Positions 24,385 through 31,487 of a DNA stretch of 41,996 bases are shown here, piece by piece; position 1 is the stretch's first letter, and each line of letters starts with the position of its first letter. The position numbers and the translations under genes were made by a program. Source of the stretch: an uncultured Bacilli bacterium (GTDB lineage Bacteria; Bacillota_I; Bacilli_A; RF39; UBA660). The notes beneath the pieces were generated by a model. That model saw only the letters and a list, made by a program, of their open reading frames with translations. It did no database searches and had not been told where the DNA came from. Where the stretch lies: NCBI GenBank assembly GCA_944358505.1, contig CALVRG010000024.1, forward strand, positions 1 through 41,996, read 5' to 3'.

Positions 24385-25648
24385 TTATTTCTCCTATTAA
24401 GCTATCTAATAAATATGAATTAATTTTTACATTTTTAAAAGTATTAGAATTAATATTTCCTTTCACTTTTACTTTCAAATAATTACTAGTGTGTCCTATA
24501 CTAATACCATCTTTTGTTTCTTCAAATAATACTTCTAAAGTTTTACCAACAAACTTATTAGCATATTCTTTTTCTAATTCTTTTGATAAAGAAAGTAATC
24601 TTCTAGCTCTTTCTTTTTTTATGCTACTTTCAATTTGTCCTGTCATAGTACTTGCAACTGTACCTTTTCTAATTGAATAAGGAAATACATGTATTTTTGT
24701 AAATGCAAAGTGTTTAGAATTTTCTAGTGTTTCTTTAAAGTCTTCTTCTGTTTCATTAGGAAAACCAACAATTATATCTGCTGTTATTGATATATTAGGT
24801 CTAATGGCTCTAATCTTATTGAGCTTATCATTAAAATAATTTAAATCATACTTTCGATTCATCAATTTTAATATTTTATCTGATCCTGCTTGTAAAGGTA
24901 TATGTAGATGATCTACTATTATTTCACTATCTTTTATGACATCTAAAACTTCGTTTGTTAATTCAGTAACTTCTATACTAGATATTCTAAGTCGCTTTAG
25001 TCCTTTTATTTTAATTAAAGCTTTTAAAAGGTTAGCAAAGTTAGTATTAATGTCAACACCATAATTACCAGTATGAATACCAGTTAATACTATTTCATTG
25101 AAGCCTTTACTAACTAGAGTTTTGACCTCATTAACTACAGTATTTAATTCTTTAGAACGGCATTTTCCCCTAACATATGGGATAATACAATAACTACAAA
25201 AATTTTCACAGCCATCTTGAACTTTAACAAACGCCCTACATCTATTCTTAAAGTCTGTAATAAACATATTTTCAAATTTATCTTTAAGTAATCCAACTCT
25301 TCTAATTGGTTCTTTATTTGTAAAATAACAGTCCAATAATTCAATTATTTTACTCTTATCTTTATTACCTACATAAATATCAATATCTAAATCATCATCT
25401 TTGTGATCTTCAACAAAACATCCTAATGCCACTACACAAGAATTTGGATTTAATCTTCTTACTCTATTAATAATCTTTTTACTTTTAATGTCTGCGGTAT
25501 TAGTAATAGTACAAGTATTTATAATATAAACATCACAAATTTCATCAAGATTTCCTATAGTATATCCACTGTCTATTAATTTTGATAATATATACTCACT
25601 TTCATAAGTATTTACTTTGCAACCCAAAGTATAAACACATGCTTTCAT
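24377..25648 (-). CDS. mtaB: tRNA t6A37 methylthiotransferase MtaB
   Basis: Radical-SAM methylthiotransferase that converts t6A37 to ms2t6A in tRNAs decoding ANN codons. 423 aa. The N-terminal UPF0004 domain has three cluster-binding Cys (TLGCKVN, NTCTIT, ALGCF). The radical SAM motif CxxxCxxC is CENFCSYC near residue 148, in the context VKVQDGCENFCSYCIIPYVRG. A C-terminal TRAM domain follows. The start is set at the ATG at 25648 behind GGTG; an in-frame ATG four codons earlier has no properly spaced ribosome binding site. Operon with recD2. Confidence 0.95.
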   Translation of the reverse strand: MKACVYTLGCKVNTYESEYILSKLIDSGYTIGNLDEICDVYIINTCTITNTADIKSKKIINRVRRLNPNSCVVALGCFVEDHKDDDLDIDIYVGNKDKSKIIELLDCYFTNKEPIRRVGLLKDKFENMFITDFKNRCRAFVKVQDGCENFCSYCIIPYVRGKCRSKELNTVVNEVKTLVSKGFNEIVLTGIHTGNYGVDINTNFANLLKALIKIKGLKRLRISSIEVTELTNEVLDVIKDSEIIVDHLHIPLQAGSDKILKLMNRKYDLNYFNDKLNKIRAIRPNISITADIIVGFPNETEEDFKETLENSKHFAFTKIHVFPYSIRKGTVASTMTGQIESSIKKERARRLLSLSKELEKEYANKFVGKTLEVLFEETKDGISIGHTSNYLKVKVKGNINSNTFKNVKINSYLLDSLIGEINE

Positions 25649-25729
25649 AACCTGCACCATCCTAACTATAAATTTATTTATTTTCTAATAATTGTTTTAT
25701 CTAATTATTCTAGCTAATTACTTTTAACG

Positions 25730-25764
25730 GATAATATATTATCATCAGAATAAACGTTCGTCAA
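25730..25764 (-). promoter_or_regulatory. Promoter of mtaB-recD2 with palindrome over the -10
   Basis: -35 TTGACG (25764-25759), 17-nt spacer ending in TGA, -10 TAATAT (25741-25736). The -10 is embedded in the perfect 14-bp palindrome GATAATATATTATC (25730-25743), a possible operator. Confidence 0.6.
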
Positions 25765-25784
25765 CATGTATTTTGTACTCTTTT

Positions 25785-26558
25785 TTATATGGAAAGCATA
25801 GTTAAAAAAGAAAAAATATCATTTGATGTAACTTTACTAAAAAATATTATAAGAAATGCTATCAAAATAAAGGGTCCAAAAGGTATCATGTGCTCTTTAT
25901 TTTTATATAATAAATACAAGGATATTGGTAAAGCAATAAAACTAGCTAAAAAAATAGTAACTAATCCTAAAAAAGGATCTAATATAAGGCCTAAAACAAA
26001 TAATAGTTTTACATCTCCTCCACCTAATGATTCTTTTTTAAATAAAATATTACCTAGTTTCATCAATAAATACATAAATATAAATAAAGAAACTCCACTT
26101 ATTAATGCAAAAAAGACTCCGCTAATACCATTTAATATAAATTTTAGTATTAATATAATTATACTAAATATTACTAGCACTTCATCTGGGATTATCATAT
26201 AAGTTAAATCACTACTAAATACTATAATAGTAAGCGATACTATACTAAGTGATAAAAGTAATTCTATGGAAAGGCCAAAACTATAATAAGAAATAGTAAA
26301 AAGAATTGCACTAACTAATTCTATAAAAGGATTCAATATACTAATTTTTTGTTTACAATATCTACATTTTCCTTTTAAAGTAATATATGAAATTATTGGT
26401 ATTAAATCATACCAAACTAAATCATGATGACATTTGTCGCAATAACTTCTTCCTTTTATAAAACTTAAATTTGTACTTAGTCTTAATCCTACACAGCAAA
26501 AGAAAGACCCAAATACTAGGCCTAAAATAAAGAAACATATTAAATATAAATACTCCAT
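25785..26558 (-). CDS. pilD: Prepilin peptidase (PilD/ComC type, A24 family)
   Basis: Membrane aspartic protease that cuts class III leaders of pilins. 257 aa. The N-terminal domain carries paired Cys motifs (CDKCHHD and CRYCKQK) as in bifunctional PilD. About seven membrane segments follow. Catalytic Asp residues are seen in SSDLTYMIIPD and in GGGDVKLLFVLG, the second with the conserved GGGD. It lies 12 nt after the PilC-like gene and shares its promoter. Likely substrates in the window are the prepilin at 33938-34375 and the 59-aa protein at 8808-8987. Confidence 0.93.
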   Translation of the reverse strand: MEYLYLICFFILGLVFGSFFCCVGLRLSTNLSFIKGRSYCDKCHHDLVWYDLIPIISYITLKGKCRYCKQKISILNPFIELVSAILFTISYYSFGLSIELLLSLSIVSLTIIVFSSDLTYMIIPDEVLVIFSIIILILKFILNGISGVFFALISGVSLFIFMYLLMKLGNILFKKESLGGGDVKLLFVLGLILDPFLGLVTIFLASFIALPISLYLLYKNKEHMIPFGPFILIAFLIIFFSKVTSNDIFSFLTMLSI

Positions 26559-26570
26559 AATTCTCCCCTA

Positions 26571-28025
26571 CTATTGAATCTTTCCGTAAATATCAAACAT
26601 TGGAACAACAATTGATAAAAGAATAGTACCAACTATTAATGCAAGAAACGCAATCATTAATGGTTCAATAAAGCTTTGCATTTGTTTTACAAGCGCTTTA
26701 TGTTGAACTTGATAGTAATTAGCGACTTTTTCCATCATTAAGCCAAGTTGTCCTGTTTTTTCTCCTGTTACAATCATTTCATATGCTGCTACAGGAAAAG
26801 CCCAACTACCTTTGAATGATTCTGAAATGTTTGCACCTTTATTAAGATTTATTATCGTTTTTGCAATCAATTCTTTATATATTTCATTATTAGTAATTTT
26901 AGCAAGGACTTCCATACTATCAGTAATAAAAACTCCATGATTTAATAATGATGCAAATGTTTTAGTAAAGTTATATACTTCGTTATATATAACTATTTTA
27001 CTAAATACTGGTATATGCATTATAACTAATTGAGCATTTTTTCTAAAGCTTCTATTCTTTTTATATAGATATATAAAGATAGCTATTAAGATAACAACTC
27101 CGACTATTATGAAAAAGTAATTACCAACTAAAAAATCACTTGCATTCATGACAAAAGTAGTAATAGCTGGAATTGTGGCATCATTATCTTTATACATTTG
27201 AACAAAGCTTGGTACAATACTAACTAAAATAAAGATAATAACACCAATAGCTATACATAAAACGATAATTGGATATGTCATTGCCGATACCATTTGTTTC
27301 CTTGTTTCTTCTTTAGAAGTATAGTAATCAGCCATATCATCTAATACTGATGTTAAATCACCAGTTAATTCGGCCGTTTTTATCATGTTAACTAATAAGG
27401 TTGGAAACTTATCTTTTTGGCGTTCCATTGCTGTTGATAAGTTTTCTCCTTTTAAAAGCTCATATACAACTTTTTGGTAAACTTTTCTTTGTTCTGGTTT
27501 CTCACTTTGCTTTTCTAAAATTCTAACTGAATCAACTAAGGCAATTCCTGCTTTTAGGTAAGTTGATAATTGTGTAAGTGAAAATGAAAGATCTGCTGCA
27601 TTGAATTTTCCACCTATATTAACATCTATATCATAAACTTTTCTAGGTGTTACTTCTAAAACTTCATATCCTTCATTTTGTAAAAACATTTTTACTTCTG
27701 TTTCACTTGGTCCTTCTATTGTATAATTAACTATTTTTCCGTTATTGTTTCTTATTTTATATCGAAAAGATATTTCTTCTCCTTTGTTATTGAGAATTTT
27801 ATTTTTAGAAGTATTATTTGTATTATTCATCATCTGTTCTACTTCTAAGATTGCTGAATATTCCTTTTCTCTTTTCTCTTTTCTTTCGCTAACTTTTCCT
27901 TTACTCAATTTATCAATAACAGCTAAAACTCCACTATATGAATAATTTAAAATACGTTTTGGAGTAAGAAGAATATAATGTACTACATGATATATAAATA
28001 TAAAAGGCATGGCAATTGTTTCCAT
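26571..28025 (-). CDS. pilC: Type IV pilus/type II secretion platform protein (PilC/GspF-like) with N-terminal extension
   Basis: Polytopic inner-membrane platform of pilus-assembly machines, 484 aa. The GspF family usually spans ~350-400 aa. Here the standard start (FRYKIRNNNGKIVNYTIEG) is reached only at about residue 87. The preceding part has a hydrophobic helix (MPFIFIYHVVHYILL) and a basic/acidic linker. Two T2SSF domains follow: FSLTQLSTYLKAGIALVDSV near 145, and VYNFTKTFASLLNHGVFITDSM near 350, with membrane helices around 255 and 305 and at the C-terminus. The start at 28025 has AAGGAGGAG upstream. No PilB/PilT ATPase is encoded nearby. Confidence 0.9.
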   Translation of the reverse strand: METIAMPFIFIYHVVHYILLTPKRILNYSYSGVLAVIDKLSKGKVSERKEKREKEYSAILEVEQMMNNTNNTSKNKILNNKGEEISFRYKIRNNNGKIVNYTIEGPSETEVKMFLQNEGYEVLEVTPRKVYDIDVNIGGKFNAADLSFSLTQLSTYLKAGIALVDSVRILEKQSEKPEQRKVYQKVVYELLKGENLSTAMERQKDKFPTLLVNMIKTAELTGDLTSVLDDMADYYTSKEETRKQMVSAMTYPIIVLCIAIGVIIFILVSIVPSFVQMYKDNDATIPAITTFVMNASDFLVGNYFFIIVGVVILIAIFIYLYKKNRSFRKNAQLVIMHIPVFSKIVIYNEVYNFTKTFASLLNHGVFITDSMEVLAKITNNEIYKELIAKTIINLNKGANISESFKGSWAFPVAAYEMIVTGEKTGQLGLMMEKVANYYQVQHKALVKQMQSFIEPLMIAFLALIVGTILLSIVVPMFDIYGKIQ

Positions 28026-28051
28026 ATTTACTCCTCCTTATTCTTAAAATA

Positions 28052-28079
28052 ATTATATCACAAAAATATATAATCACAA
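28052..28079 (-). promoter_or_regulatory. Promoter of pilC-pilD
   Basis: -35 TTGTGA (28079-28074), 16-nt spacer, extended -10 TGATATAAT (TATAAT at 28057-28052). Confidence 0.65.
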
Positions 28080-28129
28080 GTAGGAAAAAATTATCATATA
28101 TTAAAGTAGACCGAAAGGCAGGGATAATT

Positions 28130-28429
28130 ATGTATAATCAGTATAATAATATGGGGATGTTTCAAAATGTTCCTAAAAGAGGTATAAACTGGGGAAATAT
28201 TTTAAATAATACACAAAGAACTTTAGGCATTATTAATCAAGTTATTCCCATTGTATATCAAGTAAGACCTTTAGTTAATAATGCTAGGACACTTTTTAAA
28301 ATAGCAGGTGCTGTTAGTGATAATAGCGAAGAAGTAAATAGTAGTATGGAAAATGATTATAGTAATGTTAATAGTACTAATAATTATGAAAATGAAAAAG
28401 ATAGTAATGGGCCTAAATTTTTCTTATAG
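28130..28429 (+). CDS. YqfQ/VrrA-like small protein (99 aa)
   Basis: The start is put at the ATG at 28130, behind AGGGATAATT. The longer frame from 28016 would run through promoter DNA of the divergent pilC gene. The middle, GINWGNILNNTQRTLGIINQ followed by VIPIVYQVRPLVNNARTLFKI, resembles the conserved part of Bacillus YqfQ (VrrA) proteins, whose function is unknown. The N-terminus is Asn/Met/Gln-rich and the C-terminus is Ser/Asn-rich and probably disordered. In Bacillus yqfQ lies near nfo and the DUF2624 gene; here homologues of both sit 5-7 kb away. The family call is tentative. Confidence 0.55.
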   Translation: MYNQYNNMGMFQNVPKRGINWGNILNNTQRTLGIINQVIPIVYQVRPLVNNARTLFKIAGAVSDNSEEVNSSMENDYSNVNSTNNYENEKDSNGPKFFL

Positions 28430-28450
28430 TCTATACTATCTTTTTTTCTT
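28420..28450 (+). terminator. Probable terminator after the YqfQ-like gene
   Basis: ATAGT-CTAT-ACTAT followed by a T7 run between two convergent genes. The stem is only 5 bp, so efficiency may be low. Confidence 0.5.
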
Positions 28451-30205
28451 TTAGAATTCTTTTACAGATATTTTTTCTTGTAATAATTCAATAAATTCTT
28501 TTATATTAACTGTAGTTGTATCTTTATCACCATGTTTTCTATAACTTATAGTATTATTATTCTTTTCATTATCTCCTAATATTAAAGTATAATTAATTTT
28601 TTTAGTTTGTGCTTCTCTTAGTCTATATCCTAATTTTTCGTTACGATTATCTAACTCTACTCTAATACCATTATTTTTTAATTCTTCATATATTTCAGTA
28701 GCATAATCATTTTGATATTCACTAGATACTGGAATAACTACTGCTTGAACCGGAGCTAACCAAAGTGGAAGATTTCCTTTTGTCTCTTCAAGTAAAAAAG
28801 CAATAAATCTATCAAGTGAACCAAGAATAGCTCTATGAATAACAACTGGTCTTTTTTTAGTACCATCTTTATCTATATATGTAAGTTCAAACCTTTCTGG
28901 CAATTGGTAATCTAATTGGACAGTAGAAAGTGTTACATCATGACCAATAGCACTTTTTACTTGAACATCAAGTTTAGGACCATAGAATGCCGCTTCTCCT
29001 TCGGCTTCATAAAAATCAGCTCCTATTTCTTCTAGAACTTCTCTTAATTCTTGTTCACTTTTTTCCCACAACTCATCATTACCAAAATATTTTTCTTTAT
29101 TATTTTTATCTCTTAATGACAATCTAAAGCTATAATCTTTAAATCCAAAGTCTTTATATACATCAAGTATTAAATCTATAACAGCTTTAAACTCTTCTTT
29201 AATTTGTTCATTAGTACAGAATATATGAGAATCATTTTGAGTGAAGGCTCTTGTTCTTTCAATTCCGCACAAAGCTCCACTAGCTTCATATCTAAAATCA
29301 TTTGCAATTTCTGCAATTCTTAATGGTAAATCACGATATGAATGTAAAGAGTTTTGATACATCATCATGTGATGAGGGCAATTCATTGGCCTTAAAACAT
29401 AAGATTCATTATCAAGTTCCATTGCAGGAAACATATCATCTTTGTAGTGATCCCAATGCCCACTAGTTTTATATAAATCTACGCTTCCTAATGATGGTGT
29501 CATAACATGTTTATAGCCATGCTCTATTTCCTTATTAGTAATGTAATCGACAAGTGTACGTCTTACAAAGAATCCATTAGGAAGCCACATAGGAAGTCCT
29601 TTACCTACTAAATCAGAAAACATAAATATTCCAAGTTCCTTGCCCAATTTACGATGATCTCGCTCTTTAGCCTCCTCTAACATTTCTAGATGTTTATTTA
29701 AGTCTTCTAAAGTTTCATAACATACTCCATATATTCTTTGCAACATTTTATTTTTAGAATCTCCTTTAAAGTATGCGCCGCTTACTCTAAGTAATTTAAA
29801 GCATCTTAATTCTTTAGTAGATTCTACATGAGGCCCACGACAAAGATCTGTAAAGTTTCCTTGTGTATAACAAGTAATTACTTCATCACTAGGCATATTA
29901 TTAATTAAATCAATCTTATATGGATCATCTTTAAATTTATCAAGGGCTTCTTCTCTTGTTAATTCGTGACGAATTATTCTTTTATTGCCTTTAGCAATTT
30001 TTTTCATTTCTTTTTCTATTTTAGGTAAATCTTCTTCAGTTAATGTTTTATCTCCTAAATCAATATCATAATAAAATCCATCTTCTATTACTGGTCCTAC
30101 CCAAAACTTAGCTTCAGGATATATATTTTTCACTGCTTCTGCAAGCAAATGGGCACAAGAGTGATTAAGTGGTCCTAATTTTTTATTTTCTTTAATGTTT
30201 ATCAT
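28451..30205 (-). CDS. thrS: Threonyl-tRNA synthetase lacking the TGS domain
   Basis: Charges tRNA-Thr and edits Ser-tRNA-Thr. 584 aa, about 60 shorter than typical bacterial ThrRS because the N-terminal TGS (N1) domain is absent. The protein begins directly at the editing domain with HSCAH (His15, His19), and the second editing motif CRGPH near 120 is present, so editing should be intact. The catalytic core has MNCPHHMMMY (zinc Cys/His), motif 2 FRYEASGALCGIERTRAFTQ and motif 3 HRAILGSLDRF. An anticodon-binding domain closes the protein. The ATG follows GGAG at a long spacing (~13 nt). It is controlled by the Thr T-box at 30331-30555. Confidence 0.97.
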   Translation of the reverse strand: MINIKENKKLGPLNHSCAHLLAEAVKNIYPEAKFWVGPVIEDGFYYDIDLGDKTLTEEDLPKIEKEMKKIAKGNKRIIRHELTREEALDKFKDDPYKIDLINNMPSDEVITCYTQGNFTDLCRGPHVESTKELRCFKLLRVSGAYFKGDSKNKMLQRIYGVCYETLEDLNKHLEMLEEAKERDHRKLGKELGIFMFSDLVGKGLPMWLPNGFFVRRTLVDYITNKEIEHGYKHVMTPSLGSVDLYKTSGHWDHYKDDMFPAMELDNESYVLRPMNCPHHMMMYQNSLHSYRDLPLRIAEIANDFRYEASGALCGIERTRAFTQNDSHIFCTNEQIKEEFKAVIDLILDVYKDFGFKDYSFRLSLRDKNNKEKYFGNDELWEKSEQELREVLEEIGADFYEAEGEAAFYGPKLDVQVKSAIGHDVTLSTVQLDYQLPERFELTYIDKDGTKKRPVVIHRAILGSLDRFIAFLLEETKGNLPLWLAPVQAVVIPVSSEYQNDYATEIYEELKNNGIRVELDNRNEKLGYRLREAQTKKINYTLILGDNEKNNNTISYRKHGDKDTTTVNIKEFIELLQEKISVKEF

Positions 30206-30240
30206 TTTATTCTATTCTCTCCTTTTTCTTATTTTCTTTT

Positions 30241-30269
30241 TTGACACAATATAAACTACACCATATTAT
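30241..30269 (+). promoter_or_regulatory. Candidate antisense promoter facing the thrS leader
   Basis: Perfect TTGACA (30241-30246), 17-nt spacer, TATTAT (30264-30269) on the plus strand, pointing into the complement of the thrS T-box. AT-rich DNA gives such matches by chance, hence low confidence. Confidence 0.3.
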
Positions 30270-30270
30270 C

Positions 30271-30312
30271 TTAATTAGACTTTTCATAATCAGCAATGCC
30301 TAATTTTTTCAT
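30271..30312 (-). CDS. 13-codon leader ORF between the T-box terminator and thrS
   Basis: ATG at 30312 preceded by AGAGGTGAGACAAT, a better ribosome binding site than that of thrS. It encodes MKKLGIADYEKSN and ends in TAA 65 nt before the thrS start. It contains no threonine and is not a TGS remnant. It may help translation of, or couple to, thrS, or be fortuitous. Confidence 0.4.
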   Translation of the reverse strand: MKKLGIADYEKSN

Positions 30313-30330
30313 ATTGTCTCACCTCTATAA

Positions 30331-30384
30331 CAAAAAAAGGATTGTACATTCTAGGAGTGCTATTAGACACACTGTACCATCCTT
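30331..30384 (-). terminator. T-box-controlled terminator of the thrS leader
   Basis: On the minus strand AAGGATGGTACA (30384-30373) pairs with TGTACAATCCTT (30348-30337), 11 of 12 bp, followed by a U-run. The 5' arm contains the T-box UGGU, so tRNA binding would replace this hairpin with the antiterminator. Confidence 0.88.
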
Positions 30385-30555
30385 TGTTTAACTTAATTTA
30401 GATAACGGTAGATACCGGAATTACTTTTAATAATTCTACTCGTTAAGGTAGTAATAAAAGGTCTTTTCTTCATTTTCACCATCCATGAAGTCTCTAAAAC
30501 TAAAAGAAGTCTTTTATCTGGTCCTTACTAATAACGTATTTACAAATAATATTTT
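30331..30555 (-). ncRNA. T-box riboswitch, threonine type, controlling thrS
   Basis: Classical T-box on the minus strand. The AG bulge AGAGA is at 30495-30491, within a hairpin (CTTCAT/ATGAAG) whose loop holds GGTGAAA (30480-30474). The specifier region reads ATT-ACT-ACC; whether the specifier is ACT (30452-30450) or ACC (30449-30447), both are threonine codons. The T-box sequence AAGGATGGTACAGTG carries UGGU (30379-30376), complementary to the ACCA end of uncharged tRNA-Thr. Low charging of tRNA-Thr should open expression of thrS. Confidence 0.93.
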
Positions 30556-30578
30556 ACTACAAAATTTTATCTTGTCAA
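30551..30578 (-). promoter_or_regulatory. Promoter of the thrS T-box transcript
   Basis: -35 TTGACA (30578-30573), 16-nt spacer, -10 TAAAAT (30556-30551). Confidence 0.75.
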
Positions 30579-30579
30579 A

Positions 30580-31440
30580 CTATTTTTCATTTCTTGCTTC
30601 GTTTAATAAAGTATCAAGAGTAACTAAATTAAAACCTCTTTGTTTTATATAGTTTATTAATACTTTTAATTCACTTATATTATTTTTTGTTAAATTAACA
30701 CTAATAATGCTACCACTCCTAAGATTTCCTTTAGCTTTAGAGTATATATTATTATTAAGATTTAAAGTTGGAATAATTGTATGCATTGATAATTTACTAC
30801 ATAAAGTTAATACTTCTTCATTATCATAAGTTGCATAACAATATTTTGGTGTTGTACTAGTTAGTGTTTTAATTTTGTCTATAGAACCTCTAAAAAGTAA
30901 TTCATCGTATTCTTTAGCATAACTAAGCAACTCTACTTCATTATTATTTTTGATAGACTCTATTACAAATTTAGTGTTTTCATCAATATACTCACCATCA
31001 ATAAAAAATGTGGAAGGTGCATTCAATTCTTTTAAAAGTTCATTTATATTTTCTGTATAACTATCATTATTTATCGGAAAAACTAAGGCTATATTAGAGC
31101 TCATTCCATTACCACTAGATATATATTTGTCATAATAATCATCTATAGATATAGTTGGAGTTACTTCTTCAAATACTAAAAGGCTTTCATTATAACTGCC
31201 ATAATTTTTCATTTTTTTAAAGCTTTCTTCTAAATTAACAGCAAGTCCATTATAACCAGGAATCAAATAATTATTGTCTATTTTAGCATCAATTGCTTTT
31301 TCTTCTTGACTACTACTTTTTTCTTTTATTTGTTTCATAATAGGATCATTTGACTCTAAAATAATAATGGCTTTTTCTGTGTAATAAAAAGAAAATAAGA
31401 CAAGAAGGATAGCAAAAGTTATTTCAAGTGCTTTTTTTAT
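30580..31440 (-). CDS. Polysaccharide-deacetylase-fold (NodB/CE4-like) membrane protein, probably inactive; AUA start
   Basis: The first ATG (31338) gives 252 aa without a membrane anchor. The frame stays open 34 codons further up to an ATA at 31440, placed 6 nt after AGGTGA. The extension encodes KKALEITFAILLVLFSFYY, a signal anchor, so I take ATA as the probable start (286 aa). The fold is visible in IALVFPINNDSYTENINELL, then APSTFFIDGEYIDENTKFVIE and the C-terminal RGFNLVTLDTLL. Active CE4 enzymes have TFDDGP and HxxxH; here these positions read VFPINN and LLSYAKEY, so the metal ligands are lost. It is co-transcribed behind the class B PBP and may be a structural partner in wall synthesis. 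Confidence 0.6.
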   Translation of the reverse strand: MKKALEITFAILLVLFSFYYTEKAIIILESNDPIMKQIKEKSSSQEEKAIDAKIDNNYLIPGYNGLAVNLEESFKKMKNYGSYNESLLVFEEVTPTISIDDYYDKYISSGNGMSSNIALVFPINNDSYTENINELLKELNAPSTFFIDGEYIDENTKFVIESIKNNNEVELLSYAKEYDELLFRGSIDKIKTLTSTTPKYCYATYDNEEVLTLCSKLSMHTIIPTLNLNNNIYSKAKGNLRSGSIISVNLTKNNISELKVLINYIKQRGFNLVTLDTLLNEARNEK

Positions 31441-31445
31441 AAGAA

Positions 31446-31479
31446 ATCACCTCATAATAAATTTATTATTAGAGGTGAT
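31446..31479 (-). promoter_or_regulatory. Hairpin sequestering the ribosome binding site of the deacetylase-like gene
   Basis: On the minus strand AUCACCUC (31479-31472) pairs perfectly with GAGGUGAU (31453-31446), and the intervening AT-rich palindrome extends the stem. The 3' arm is the Shine-Dalgarno of the ATA-started gene. No U-tract follows (TTTCTTATA), so it looks more like a translational switch than a terminator, though a weak terminator role for the PBP gene is possible. Confidence 0.6.
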
Positions 31480-31487
31480 AAATTATT

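Noticed and set aside
25740-25770. LexA box near AACGTTCG upstream of mtaB
   Set aside because: It lacks the CGAAC-N4-GTTCG spacing of the Bacillus LexA operator.
25789-26202. Plus-strand 137-codon frame
   Set aside because: Antisense to pilD; Ile/Lys-rich translation typical of the complement of membrane-protein genes.
30271-30312. The 13-codon ORF as a remnant of the ThrRS TGS domain
   Set aside because: The peptide MKKLGIADYEKSN shows no TGS pattern and is followed by a stop and a 65-nt gap.
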